From contig JAQFVV010006634.1 in assembly GCA_028023455.1 (NCBI GenBank), forward strand, positions 479,159 through 543,158: a stretch of 64,000 nucleotides of DNA. The letters are read 5' to 3'. Positions within the stretch are counted from its first letter, which is position 1. Each line of letters starts with the position of its first letter. A program made the translations under genes and the position numbers. The stretch comes from Epiperipatus broadwayi (Eukaryota; Onychophora; Udeonychophora; Euonychophora; Peripatidae). Positions 23,653 through 36,283 of the stretch are shown here, one piece after another. The notes below the pieces were generated by a model, which was given only the letters and a program-made list of their open reading frames with translations, ran no database searches and was not told the origin of the DNA.

Positions 23653-23859
23653 TGTAATTATATTCCAAATAATGGTAAATAAAACAAATTCCAATATGAA
23701 TTTTAATCAGTAGTAGTACTTTCAATTATATTTATAATCAAAAAACTGACATGATTTCAAAATGGAGTAAAACAGCACTCAAAACTGAATGTTGATTTAC
23801 ATATTCCATAATTCACTAATCTTAATATTCACTGATTGTCTGTTTATTATTGTATTTTT

Positions 23860-24244
23860 ATAATGATTAATAAAAATTGCCTCTTTAATTTTCTTTTTTC
23901 ATTATTTCTTTTTTGATTTAAAATCTTAATTCTTTTCATAGCAAAACCAAATTTACATTTTTAATTTCTATCATGATCATAAAACACTGATTATGTAAAT
24001 GAATCACTTTTATTCTTTTTATCTCTTGGAATTATCTTCAGTACATTTTTATATAATAACTTATGTCCTTTAACCCTTTTTTCAATACTACACCTCATCT
24101 CCCCAATAGATGAAGCATTAATCCACAAAAAAAAATTGATAAACTATATTATTCACTCCAACCTTAGGTACTTATCTTTAGAATTATTAACCATCCTATT
24201 CAAATTATATGAACCATAAAATGAAATATTATATATTCAAGTAT
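23860..24244 (-). pseudogene. GIY-YIG endonuclease remnant, mirror copy
   Basis: Complement of the right-arm domain at 24290-24725. The minus strand again gives a KxKIKEAIFIN-like C-terminal segment (around 23865-23895) with several frameshifts. It is more decayed than its partner. Confidence 0.6.
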
Positions 24245-24289
24245 AAATCCTTTTTTTCTCTAATAATAATGAAGTTAAATTGTTGAAAA

Positions 24290-24725
24290 AGATTTATACT
24301 GGAATATATAATATTTCATTTTATGGTTCGTATAATTTGAATAAGATGGTTAATAATTTTAAGGATAAATTATCCAAGAATGGTGTGGGTAATATAGTTT
24401 ATCAATTATTTTTGTGGATGTAATGCTTAATCTATTGGGAAGATGATGTGTAGTATTGAAAAAAGAGTTAAAGAACATAAGTTATTATATAAAAAGAGTA
24501 TTGAAGATAATTCAAAGAAATAAAAAGAATAAAAGTGATTCATTTACAGAAGCAATGTTGTATGATCAGGATAGAAATTGTAAATGTAAATTTGATTTTG
24601 ATATGAAAATAATTCACATTTTTAATCAAGAAAAAAATAATAAAAAAAGAAAAATTAAAGAGGCAATTTTTATTAATCATTATAAAAATATAATATTAAA
24701 CAGACAATCAGAATATTACGATTAG
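24290..24725 (+). pseudogene. Penelope-like RT tail and GIY-YIG endonuclease remnant
   Basis: The plus strand reads NLNKMVNNFKDKLSKNGVGN, then CGCNASSIGKMMCSIEKRVK (a worn GIY-YIG core with the Arg of 'KRVKEH'; one codon is a stop). After a frame change comes a 61-residue tail including NKKRKIKEAIFINHYKN, where the Glu is the expected catalytic residue. The layout matches the C-terminal half of Penelope-like polyproteins. The YIG motif has been lost. Confidence 0.7.
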
Positions 24726-24912
24726 TGAATTATGAGATATGTAAATCAATACGTGGTTCATGCTGTTTTACTCCATTTTGAAATTAAGTCAGTTTAGTTG
24801 AAAATGATTAGGAATATAATTGAAAGCACTACAAACTGATTAAAGTTTATATTAAAATTTATTTTATTTACTGTTATTTGAAATATAATTACAGTTTATT
24901 ACAATATTTTTA

Positions 24913-25489
24913 TTAGTGGACATTTATTGTATTATTGTGTTACATATACATATATTAATGAAATAGATTTATTTTTATTAATTTTCCAAGTTCCTATATG
25001 GTCCTTTAGACCAGACAACCAGTGCTTAGAAGTAACTTTACCTCTACAATTATTATTAATTATTATTTAGTGTGTTTAACTTTATGTATTTATATGCATT
25101 TTGCACCCACAATTTTGATACCAACCATATCAGATATATATGCTAATGATTGTTAATCATTTTATTAAGTAGAATATATCCTTAACCCAAATATAAGCTT
25201 TAAATTACAAATTAAAGATTAATATGTATGTTCTATGATATAAACATGAACATATGACATAACTAAACTTCATCCCTCTTTTCCATATGATTTTTTAAAA
25301 AAAATCTAATTAAAACTTTCTCTCCAACACACATTTTTAGTACATTACATCACACACCTTGTTAATAATAATTACTTGTTAATTAACTAATCTACTCAAA
25401 AGCTAAAGCTTTTTAGTTTTAAATCCACCATTATCTGGTGCTTGATTATTTGATCATTATTATGTTAAAAATGATTATGAAAATTCCAA
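24913..25489. other. AT-rich DNA with a weak repeat-family fragment
   Basis: Around 25110-25180 the text 'ttgataccaaccatat' followed by a TTAAT/ATTAAGT-rich block recalls 61432-61500 in the hammerhead family body. Nothing else is recognised. Confidence 0.35.
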
Positions 25490-25885
25490 AATAGATTGCT
25501 ACCAAATTATGACCTTAAAAAACTGCCTAAAATACCAACCAATTGCAGTGATCAGACTTTCCAAATATCTAACATAAGCTCTATGGACATTCCAGGGTAA
25601 GAAGATCTTCACCTTACCCAACCGAGACGAAAACACCTTCATACCTTCTTCACTCAAAAACTATTAAAACTGAAAAATAGAGACCAAATACTATCCACCA
25701 AAAGCAGATACCAGGACACATGGAACTTATTTCATGTCCCACAACTACCCTAAATCCTCTCCAAACACTCATCAACACCGCATAGGTCAACCTAGAGTCT
25801 AGGCACAAGATATACACAGAATGAACTCAGCCACAACCTAAAACAGTCTATCTTTAGGGTTTTATAGACATTGGCCGCGCTCAAG
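25490..25885. other. C-rich, strand-skewed island of unknown origin
   Basis: About 390 bp with clearly more C (and few G) on the plus strand than the surrounding DNA, including 'ccttacccaaccgagacgaa' and 'gacattggccgcgctcaag'. Stops break all six frames and I could not match it to a known element type by eye. It may be the relic of a retroposed transcript or of a transposon with a different base composition. Confidence 0.4.
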
Positions 25886-26849
25886 TATATTCACTGTAAT
25901 TTTTTAACAATAATTAGAAAACAATAAATTTCTTAAGATAAAAATGATTATACTTTATACCATATTTCAGATAGATTTCAATAATTTATATATATATTAA
26001 ATCTAGATACTGTTATAATAATTATTATTTTTTTATTATTTTTAATCTTTCCTTTTCTTAATTATGATCGATCTTTTTTATATATAAAAACAAAAACGTT
26101 TATAGTCAACACATACTTTCCTGCATTTATATATAGTTGCTAAAATTTAACAGTTCATATATATATATGACTAGGTGCGCTTAATTGTAAACAATATTCA
26201 TTTATTACTAATCCTCCACAATTTAGAAATAATAAATAAATTGTTCAAGCGGAGATCTAACAAAATTTTACTTTTTAATGAATAATTTAATATAATAAAT
26301 TTTTCATATTCAATATGTTTTTTAATATTAATTTGTTGAAGAATGATAATGGTATAGCCGTCAAAGTAATGAATAAAAATGACTTAGATTTTCAATTACA
26401 TAAATCATCAATTATGAGAAATGGAATATGGAGACCAAGGTTAAACATCATCGCTGAAACTCAATTATATTAAGAAATAAAATACCGCCTGACTGTCAAT
26501 TATTATAAATTAATCATTCACGTAAATATGAGGTTAGTCTCAAATCAAACACAAGATAATAGCATGCAAGATGAGCATCTGAAGTTTATTCCTAATTGTA
26601 AATATTAATCTTAAAAATCTAGTTTTTTTTTAAATATAATTTTAAGTGCATAATTTATAAAACGACTAATGGTAATTTAACAAAAAGAACCACGCGCACA
26701 CATTTATAAACAAATTTAGATTGAGTCTTTAATTATAGACACATTCTTAAGGTAAGATTATACTAAAAAATAAGAGACAAGAGTATTTAATACTTAATTA
26801 ATATTAGATAATTAATTCCCTGGTTTAAATATTGAATATTTTCTACAAT
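25886..26849. other. AT-rich DNA, no gene seen
   Basis: No coding or repeat signal recognised. Confidence 0.55.
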
Positions 26850-27230
26850 ATCAACATCATTATTTAAAATCATTTATGATCCATTGCATGAATTAAAGTC
26901 TCTCCAAAGCCTCTTTTCTCCACATCACATTAAAAAACTTACTTACTTCACCAGCAATCTTGCTTGTGCCTTTTTTTTTTTTTGAGATTTAGTTTATGAC
27001 TTCAAATATTTACATATTAGTATCTTTTTATAGCAATATGAGTAAACTATTTCCATTTTAGTTTTTTAATTCTTTTAGTCAAGTCAATAATACTTATTTC
27101 CCCTTTTATTTACTATTTCACTTTAAATTTCTCTTAGTTATCTCTGCCATAAATCTTTCTATATTCATGATATGATCTGTATTGCTTTTTTCTTAAATCT
27201 CCATGGTTTGCTTCCATATGTAAGAATTAA
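26850..27230 (-). pseudogene. LINE 3' fragment (ORF2 C-terminus)
   Basis: The minus strand, with stops ignored, reads LTYGSKPWRFKKKAIQ, then MERFMAEITKRN, then a 'DLTKRIKKLKWK'-like stretch, then WRKEALERL. This order matches the widespread invertebrate LINE tail 'LTYGSETW..., MERxMLGIxxRD, KLKWxWAGH, DRxxWxxLxEA'. It is 5'-truncated, lacks the catalytic palm, and is riddled with stops. It is a different family from the 3.6-9.6 kb element. Confidence 0.6.
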
Positions 27231-29084
27231 AAAAAAAAATTAAAAAAATTTCTTTTAGAAGCTTTCCTTTTTAAGAGCACACACAAACATTTTTTTAAAT
27301 ATTAAATTATTTCTACCAAAATAATTTTATGCAAATTTAATTATGTAATTAATTTACTTACAATATGTATATAAATATCCCCATGCAGTTCAGACTTTAT
27401 ATTTATTTATAGAGGGCATTGCTGAAAAAAACTAATGTTTGGGAGGGTAATTTGGTAATTTTGTGTGTATATATATTACTACAATTGGACTGGCAGATGT
27501 GAATGGTTTTGGTTCCATTTTAGTTGAACACATTAATATTTGTTTTTAATCATTCATTATGGTAAAAAAATTATCTTATTAAATTCATAACCCACATTTA
27601 AACTTTAAACTCATTTAAAGTTTAAATATGTAATAATATATTTAACATGGTATCACCAATCCATTTCAACTTTTCTTTTGTAGGTCTAGTATCTTTTTCA
27701 GATATACAACAAATTTCCATTCTACTAGACATTTTTAAAATAAATAAATAAATTCATCAAAAAGATGAGTGACCCTCAAATTCCATTTCACGTTGAATAA
27801 ATATTCTGCAGTTATCCCAGGTCACAATTACACATTTTTCATATTCAATAATATCGATATAAAATTTCTACAATTTGAGTTGCAATTATCAAAATTCCTA
27901 CATGTTTGTGCAGTGCAAAAAGAGAAAGGATCTGTATTTATTTTTCAATTGGAGATTAAAATTGTTAAGCAGCTTATTATGACTAAGTAATAACATCTTT
28001 ACTTTTAATGACAATTTGCCATTAAAAATAATATAAATGTATTGTTAATTGCTCTGTGTTATTTTCCAAAAGAAACAAACTAAAATGCCTCCTCAAAAAT
28101 GTGCAGTATGAATCAGAATTCTACAACTGTAATAAACTGCACAAGGCAAAAAATTTTGATGTGTTTCCAAAAGATACATTTTAAACTATAATTTTCATAT
28201 GCAAACGTCATTTCTACACATTACACAAGCAACATATAGTAATTTAGTCAACATTTAAAATATTATAATTGTACAAACATTAATTAGTCAGAACTATTTT
28301 AAGTTCATAGAGGTGTTTGTTATCTGCTATGCTTATAATATAAAGTTCAAATGTTGAGTTGAATTGGAATGATTTTTTGAATAACCAATGATTTATCAAA
28401 TAAACTCTAAAATTTTTCAGGTTATTAGATCTTACTAAACTAGATAAATAGCAAATTATTCAAAAATAGTCACCTGTATATTCTTAACTCAAACATGAAG
28501 TAGGTTTTAAGATATTCTAAATTGGTATAAGTAAACTACATAAAAATCAAATGATCCCAAAATAAAAACCTATATATTTTTAGTTGAAAGATGAAGTAGG
28601 TTATAGGATATTATACATTGGTGGTTGATGAACATAAGGTATTATGTTTATAAACAAATGTTTAAAATATAATAAACTGCATTTTTAATAATATGACCTT
28701 GTTTATATTCACTAATAAATTTCATGCTTTAGTCATGTTTTTTTTTAAAGTAATATGGAGTTTAATTATTTAGAAACTACTAATAAAAATAATTAATGAG
28801 TTTTTCTTTTTCTATAAATTCTGTTATTTGTTTTTATTTTTATTATGTTAATATATTATTTATTTTATAGAAACAATAATACCAATATAATTATGTATGA
28901 ACTTATTATGAGATAAATAAAGTATTTTCCTCAAAGCTGTTTTCACTAATTATAAATTCTGAAGAACATTGTTGTTGAGTCAAAACTGATAGATTATATT
29001 GATATTATTACTTCATATTAGTACTAATATGCAGAAACATCCAAGAATTAAAAAAGAAAATATTTTATATAAATGAATTTAATA
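27231..29084. other. AT-rich DNA, no gene seen
   Basis: Only short open stretches, including a 73-codon one at 27769-27990 without motifs or homology I can name. Confidence 0.55.
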
Positions 29085-29274
29085 TATAATTTTTTTCTAC
29101 AGTACAGTCTTTTTCATACATGCATATATAGGGGTTTGAACTCAGACTTTCACATGACCATCAACTATCCACACTATCTCATATTGCTGACACACTTGAT
29201 CACATAAATGTTGCAGTATGAGATAGTGTGGATAGTTGAGGATCATGTGAAAGTCTGAGTTCAAATCCCCTATA
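29085..29274. mobile_element. hairpin of tRNA-like ends flanked by a 17-bp duplication
   Basis: Two inverted copies of a B-box-bearing end (29125-29190 and 29210-29274) meet around a 20-bp centre. Each outer end reads, on its own strand, aaagtctgagttcaaatcc or a near variant, a good pol III B box. The insertion is flanked by tataaatgaatttaata at 29068-29084 and 29275-29291. A 17-bp target duplication points to target-primed retroposition rather than cut-and-paste movement. Confidence 0.75.
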
Positions 29275-29291
29275 TATAAATGAATTTAATA

Positions 29292-31357
29292 AAATGTAGA
29301 TTGCACAAGGATTTATCGTATTTTTAAGGGATGTAAAATAATAAATAGCATTTTAAAAAAAAGATTGAAAGAAAAGACTTGAATTGAATGTTGATTGATG
29401 AATAACTTACTATTATTTTAAATTTATATTACAACTGAAAAAAAGTTATTTCCGAATAAGTAAACAATATTTGAATTGATATTTTAGTTAGCTATAAGCC
29501 AAGGGCTTAAATTATTTTATATTTCCTTAGAGAATTTCTGCTATTTGTAAAAATTACTAAATATAATCATATTTCAAGTAAAGATTGAAATCATAGCAGG
29601 CAAACGTAATTACAACTTCTCTTTGTGAACATTATTTATGTATACAATTGAAATTTTAAAATAATCAATTTACAACCAAATTTAAACAGATAACTCATTA
29701 TAAATATAAAAAAAAAATTAATATATCAACCTGGCTTTCATTTCTTATTGATATTTGATCACCTAAAGTATGTATACAATTGAAATGATATTAAATATTC
29801 ACACACCAAATATAAAATATTTTAAACTTTTATCCGTGGTGCCTATAATTTATATATTTATTATACATTTATATTTCAGCAGGTGAACTGGTTTTTTCAA
29901 TTTTTTCAAAAAATATCCAGCTTTGATGTATTATTATTATTTTTATCTTATTTTAAAGAATATGTGTACATTTTAATGTTGAACTAAAGAACTAATAAAA
30001 AAAGATAAATTAATCATTATGCAAAATATTTTATTTATTATTTTGTAATAAACATTAAGAAAATCTTTACATATGCACTTTGTTACATTATTAGGTTACC
30101 AAGGTTTTATTTAGAATTAAGATTTATACTTTCACATGCATAGGATCGTGGGAGAGTATTGTGAGGGTGACATCGTTAGCATGTGAAGCATTGTTGTAAA
30201 TAGTAAGGGATCTGTTATCATTATGATGAGTCCATTTTATGTATTACTCATAACTACTTATTTTATATAAAGACATTGTATAAAAATCTTTAAATTTTGA
30301 TTTATTTAGTTTTTTTCTCTCTAAATTGTGCTTTTATTTATTACTGTGTTTTTTTCTGTTTGGATTCTGTGTATAGGTTTTATTTTTGTTTTAGTTATAC
30401 CCAGATGATGCATATATAGATTATGGGGAGTTTTTTAAAATTATGAATCTCATTTATATATGCTTCTTTACAGAATGATATCTGAAATTATAATTACAGG
30501 TGCAGACACAACTTTGTATGAAAGAGCATATAAGTTGAATGATTTTATGGGGGGGGGGGGATTTGTTGTGAAGTGTGTAAAGATAATTTAATATATAAAT
30601 ATTTATATGTTTCAATAGACTTTCATGAGCTTTCAAAGCTCATATACTGAATCAGAAAGTGAAGTTGAGTTTCTCTTCTTTTTAGTATAGTATACATCTA
30701 TTGCCTATATTATGCCTTTTTCAAAATGAATTGAAAAAATGTAATTATGTTCATATTGAGCAAAAAGTCAAAAAAAAAACTGGACTTTAGTAAACAGTGT
30801 CAGAATTTTTTATCAGCAACTTATTATTTATTTTTAGTGTAGAGCAGATGAAGTTTAAACACGTTTATCCTAAGTGTTTCTTAATAGATTCTCAATATCT
30901 TTTCATATGTTTGTAAATTTATAAAAATAAGCCAAAAGTTGGGATTATTTGTATTATTATTTCAGGAGATGGGTATATTGTGACTTTATGGAGATATTAC
31001 ATTTGTTTTTCTTTTTTCTTTTTTATACTGGGAACATTTTCAGAAAATGTGATTTTAAACAAAGGATAGGGAACCTTTTTTAAAATGGAAGAACATGCTA
31101 CTCTTCAGAAATAGTAAAAAGGTCAACCTTTATTTAGTTCGATAAGATTTATTTTTATTTTTGCAGATCTTTTTATCTACTAAGATGCAAATAAAAGTGA
31201 AATTCTTAATATAATACACTTCTCCTTTTTTACTTTTTATATCAACTGAAAAATAAAAATAAACTATAAATATTAATAAAATTAAAATGAGCTACCTTAG
31301 ATTCTCTTTTTTAAAAAGTATATATTTATACTACACATAAAAACGGTAAAAAACACA
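29292..31357. other. AT-rich DNA, no gene seen
   Basis: No gene or family copy recognised. A run of about ten G lies near 30549-30560. Confidence 0.5.
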
Positions 31358-31371
31358 TTATTTTGAAAGGT

Positions 31372-31511
31372 TAAACCACTAAACATCACTATTATATTAG
31401 CACATAATTGTTATTAAACAAGGCAAAACTCTCCATACCAGTAGTGCCTTCTGGCATCCACTGATTACTCTGGTTGGCACAAGGTGGCACTACTGTATGG
31501 AAAGTTTTGCC
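31372..31511. mobile_element. SINE-like hairpin element, short copy with 14-bp target duplication
   Basis: Flanked by ttattttgaaaggt at 31358-31371 and 31512-31525, which fixes both boundaries. The element begins taaaccactaaacatcac, passes through cataattgttattaaaca and the arm aggcaaaactctccatacca, then returns through the inverted arm ending at 31511. Most of the centre found in the 18.8-kb copy is missing. The long duplication indicates retroposition. Confidence 0.8.
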
Positions 31512-31589
31512 TTATTTTGAAAGGTCATAGATAATTTATTTAATGAGCCTTTTGTGTTTTTACTTAAAAAAAGTTAACATTGGATTACA

Positions 31590-33000
31590 GATTTGTAATA
31601 TATACATCAGTTATTGGTTCTTAAAATATATTTCAATTTGTATAAGATATCAAAATGTTGATTTGCAACAGCATGAAGCTGCAGAGGAAGGCAGACAAAG
31701 AGCAGATAATCATCTATATTCAACTTTATTTTTCTATATTTCAATGCAGTCTTTTTTGATATAAAGATATTATTTTTCCCTAAGATAATAAATTCAATTT
31801 GTAATTCTCTGGATGCTTTTGAGATGTGGTTCACTTGCCAATTTCATTGCGAGAGTATGTTTAACATAATAACATCTTTCATTGTATTGTTTAATTAATA
31901 AATCCAATAGTCTTCAAACATTCTACCTACACATTTTTGTTCTTTGAAATGCCTGGATTTTTTTGCCATATATCATATTTATATTTTGTTTTATCCTACA
32001 AAGAAACATTTTAATCATTTTGTTTCACCACGATATCACACAACATTTCTACAACTTTTTTTAATTAACAATTTGCATCCTTTTTATAGTTCCTTATAAA
32101 ATTTTAAAATTTGTTTCCACAAAGTTAATTTTTTACTAAAACTTGTTTGTAGATAATCAATTATTTATCATAATATGGCTTATCATAATACGGCAAGTTG
32201 ATAATATATGTATAATCATCTGATATAAGCATGTTTGGAATTCATAATATCATATTGCATTTACACCAATAATGTTAACAATTGTAATAATTTTTTTCTA
32301 ATGTATTGCACAATGTAAAAGATTTAGCACAATAATTTTGTAGTGCAATATACAATGTAATGAAATTAATTTTTCTAAATTTGAATTGTGTTTCTTTAAC
32401 AATGCAATAAATCATTCCACTTTCCTTTCACAGAAGATACAGTATTAGCACATAAATTCATGAGTTACCAAGGTTTAGTCCTGTTTGATATTTCATTAAA
32501 TTCAGTAGAACATCAACCCAGCTCTTCCAATAGGTTCTCTCAGTAAGCTTTTCAAAGTGATTATCTCCTCAAAACAATGGGAATTTTCAGTTATATCATA
32601 AATGAAATATATTATTTGAGCAGAGTTAGTTTATCAGTGGATTTATTTATTACAATTAAAATGTATACATTTTATATTGCGTAAAATGTTCAGTCACATT
32701 CTGAGCTAATACATGTTGTGTATTCCTTATATTTGCTTTGAAAAAGGTAACTGTTTGTTAAATTTCTCCAGATTTAAACATCCCACTGCTTCAGCAATAC
32801 ATAATTTTATCATTTCTTTATCATTAATTTTTTTTTCTTTTTTTCCAAGTACATATATATTTTATATGTAACATAAGTTGCAGAACTTTCTTGTTTAATA
32901 AAAGCATTTAAAGCTCTTTTCTGCTGCTACTTTTCTTTCTTCATTTTTTCAAGAGCAGATTAATGGGCTTCTTTTACTTTCGCAAAGTTGTGGTTCTTAT
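31590..33000 (-). pseudogene. decayed hAT/ZBED-like transposase-derived gene
   Basis: The minus strand carries, in order and with many stops: YVTYKIYMYLEKKKKKIN and MIKLCIAEAV (32895-32790; 'S-Y-x-V-A-x-x-I-A-K-x-K-K-P' region of ZBED5/SCAND3-type proteins), an STDKLTLLK patch (usual 'DESTD'), FIALLKKHNSNLEKLIS then LHCILHYKI (the usual 'HC-x-x-H' block, about 32440-32342), and SKASRELQIEFIILGKNN near 31800 (the 'LQ-x-E-L-I-x-L' C-terminal block). The order is that of hAT-superfamily transposases and their domesticated relatives. Family assignment is from motif order only; no reading frame survives. Confidence 0.5.
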
Positions 33001-34355
33001 AAGATACATAATGTTTATTTCACTGTATTTTTTAATGTGATTAGTAGAATATTACATAAGGAATAAAACATTTTATCCTTCACAGAAATAAAAAAAATAT
33101 TGTAACTTCTAGTCTTCTTTAAATGTTCTGTTTTCTTCATTAACTTTCTTTTAACCTTTTAAACATGATGGATAATGTAGAATTTAATAACAATTTAACA
33201 CTGAAACTAAAATTAAAACATTAAACATCACATGATCACTATTCTTTATGCTTCAAAATTAAATATAAAAACTAAATTTAAAGTTATTTACTTAACTAAG
33301 CTTTTTGTATCTCAATATTTTTTCCTACAATTAAAACACAAGAACGTTTGACCACTATAGTGAAAAATTTGTCAATTAACAGAAAAACATAAAATAGCAA
33401 AACAAACTCATAGGTAGATATAAAATATTGAGCAAATAAGAAAAATGATTAATAAAAAAACATAAAAGATACATATGTCCACAATATTATAAAGTAAAAT
33501 AAAACTAAATGGGGACTCTAGTTTCCTAGTGTGAGCCTGTAGTTACCAGATTAAAATTTACATTTAAACCATGAAAGATATCAAGTGGACAACTAGCATA
33601 CTTCTCCTAGCTTCCATAAATACATTTCAGAAATTTGAAGAGATATTTACTTAAAAACATTATTGGAGACTAAACTAATCAAGCAGTTTTTTTTTATAAT
33701 TATATTTACAATCTCCTTGACTGCTCTCGATAAAATTTGTTTTTATAAGTAAAGACTTTTTGTAAGTAATTACTCATTTTACAAAATCGTATTTAAACCT
33801 TTAATGAATAGAAAAAACAACTGAGAAAGAGAAACTGCAAAAAATATAGATATGCCCACACAAAAGATTTTATAAAATGGCAGATTTTCTGCCTGTTTTA
33901 TTAAGTTGATTACTGGGGGAGGGGGGGTTGGTTGAGTAAAAACAATTTGAAGAAAGTGATAACTATAATTTTTCTTAAAAAAATGAGTAGCTGATTTATT
34001 TTTCCTTGAGCTTTTTTTCATGCTTTTAATAATAATTATTAGTATTAAAATTGATATTATTAAATTATATGATGCAAAATATGCAGGAACATAAATTCTA
34101 GTAGTAAGAATTATTATACATTTTGCTATATAAATTTCTTAAACACAAAGCTCAAGATAATTTTAAATTTGCACATCACTTACTCACTGAATGTTTTCAA
34201 AAGAGAAAATTAATTATTCAAACTAACATAATATATATATAATATCAGTCCTAAAATGTTCTTTGCTAGTAAATATATCTTTATGGGAATCTAGCTCAAT
34301 TAATAAAACATATTAATTACTTTATGTTGATTTATTTACATACATTTAATATCAA
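33001..34355. other. AT-rich DNA, no gene seen
   Basis: No motif recognised. A G-rich tract (gggggagggggggttgg) lies at about 33914-33930 and gives a proline run on the minus strand in a non-conserved frame. Confidence 0.5.
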
Positions 34356-34359
34356 ATAA

Positions 34360-34680
34360 GAAGAATGACGTATCGTAAATTCTAGTAAATTTCATTAGCG
34401 TCTTTCATTCAAGCATGTAATAGTAATTTAAAGTGATTATTTAATATATTCATTCTTTCACTTTCAAACACTTAAGATTCGCCCATAGAAAAGCGTTTTG
34501 GTTCGAAAAGATAGATGGCCATTCTATCTTTTCCAAAGGCTTTATCATGTGGTTGAGTGTTAGTATTCATTCATTTATAGTTAAAATCTTCAAAGCGCAT
34601 GTGCAACAGCGTAATGCTGTGTTAAATATTACAGTTTACAAACATCGCGCTATAAAAAAATGATTTATTTAACAATATTA
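34360..34680. mobile_element. third copy of the 340-bp repeat
   Basis: Matches the nested repeat at 6481-7043 across nearly one unit (for example 'agtaatttaaagtgatta', 'cacttaagattcgcccata', 'gcgcatgtgcaacagcg'). It starts with text that is linker in the 6.5-kb array (gtaaattctagtaaattt) and ends with text that opens that linker (acagtttacaaacatcgcgc). It is therefore a single unit with a different cut point. More diverged and slightly more GC-rich than the other copies. Confidence 0.7.
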
Positions 34681-36280
34681 TTATTAATCAGCAATATTTT
34701 ATATTTTAATTTTTTAATGAGGTAATGTTTTATTTTTTAATTTTGCTTAGTGACATATAAGGTAATGAGCCTCACTCCAAATTGTTTTATTTCATAAGTG
34801 CAAAATTTTAAATATCAACTAAAGATCATGTTAAAAAAACTTAGGAATAAAAAGGTGAATGCTAAAATTTAGGTAATTATTCTATTAACAAAAAATTGAA
34901 TAGCTTATTGTTAGGAGTTCGTAAGTAGTTAGAGTATCCAAAGTGACAAAGGATGACCACAACTCATGGATTTTGAATATCAGTCTATCACTATACCAAA
35001 TCACATAAGCTACTTTTATATCGATTATAAATATCAGTATTATTAGTATTTTTTCTTAAAATATTAGTTATAAATTTATTAATAAAATGACATGTACACT
35101 GATTTTAAATGTGTATTGTAGATAACACATGTTATGAACATTATTGTATAATAAATTTTAACATAAATTGTGTTTAAAAAACAATGGAAAACTATATTGG
35201 TGCTTATTATGTATTGTGTCCTATTTAAACCATGTTCTATTTTAATTATCCAGATAAAGCTTATCATAGATCTTTCAAGAGCAACCTTTATTAATCAAAA
35301 GATTACAAATTATTTTGGGTCTACTTTCGCATTACAAATTACAATGCATTTAATTTTATAAATATAACAAATTATTCATTTGATTATAATAGGCTATATA
35401 TTTCATAACAATTATAACTATATAAGTGTATTCCCAATCATATTTAATATCTATTTGTGCATTGATCAATATGATCTAGCCCCGGATGAGCATCTTAAAA
35501 GACCCAAAGCGAAGACCCATTTGCTTCATCCAAATAGGCAGTCATTCAGCATTTCACCAACTACCACAATAGGCAATGAGGTCCAAGGCACAGGACCACC
35601 AAGCCCAATAACTCTATCCAAGTCCAGTCACACCAAAACTCATGCACTTCCAAGTAATAATCACATAATTAAGTGGGCAATATATTTTGCCATGAGTTAT
35701 ATATAGTCATAACATACACAAAATGAAAAACATAATACCCTTAATGTAATTATTTTAAAGGAAACTACAATTTTTCAATACATTATTTATATTCTTTGTA
35801 ATAGAATCATCAAGAATGTTTCAAAATTAAATTAAGATGCTTATTTAACTTGGGGCCACTGTTTATCCCTATTCATTGTATTGCTACAAACAACAGCAAA
35901 AATTATATATATATATCATTTGAATTACAACTTTGCATTCTATGTAATCAATTTATTTTGGTTAATCATCTACCCCTTCTAAATCGGTAGGGTTTATCCA
36001 TTCTTGCAGTAAATTTTTATCATTGTGATAATTTTTTAAAGAACCAAGATCCATATTAATTTATCTTGAATTAGTGTCCACGAAGATTTTTATTTACATC
36101 AAACACATTCTAATCCAATAATTACAAACAATAAATTGCATATAAACTTCTTAGTGATTTTCACATTAAAACTATACCCAATGATAACTGCCTAATCTGA
36201 AGGTTTTCTTTAGAGTCTCCATTATCAATCAAATAACACCTTTCAACAATTTAATGTTCTGTAAATCATCATTAGAATAG
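34681..36280. other. AT-rich DNA with one unusual C-rich patch
   Basis: Mostly unremarkable. At 35476-35665 the plus strand becomes C-rich with few T runs (agccccggatgagcatc, ccaactaccacaataggcaa, accaccaagcccaataac). An open frame of 108 codons covers it, but the residues are low-complexity and I recognise no family. Confidence 0.4.
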
Positions 36281-36283
36281 AGT

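Larger units (their letters stand above)
23592..24912. mobile_element. inverted dimer (palindrome) of a Penelope-like element 3' end
   Basis: The left arm 23592-24244 is the inverse of the right arm 24296-24912, spacer about 50 bp. Matching landmarks are 'tcaaaatggagtaaaacagc' at 23757 and its complement near 24776, and 'gaattattaaccatc' at 24181 against 'gatggttaataatttt' near 24345. The right arm encodes a broken GIY-YIG domain on the plus strand, the left arm the same on the minus strand. A (CA)n(TA)n microsatellite interrupts only the left arm. Inverted terminal organisation is a known trait of Penelope-like elements. Confidence 0.82.

Noticed and set aside
33779-34021. 80-codon frame with a proline run
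   Set aside because: The prolines come from a G-rich tract; no domain and no conserved context.
35380-35706. 108-codon frame as a host exon
   Set aside because: Low-complexity residues, no splice context I could defend and no family resemblance; kept only as a composition oddity.
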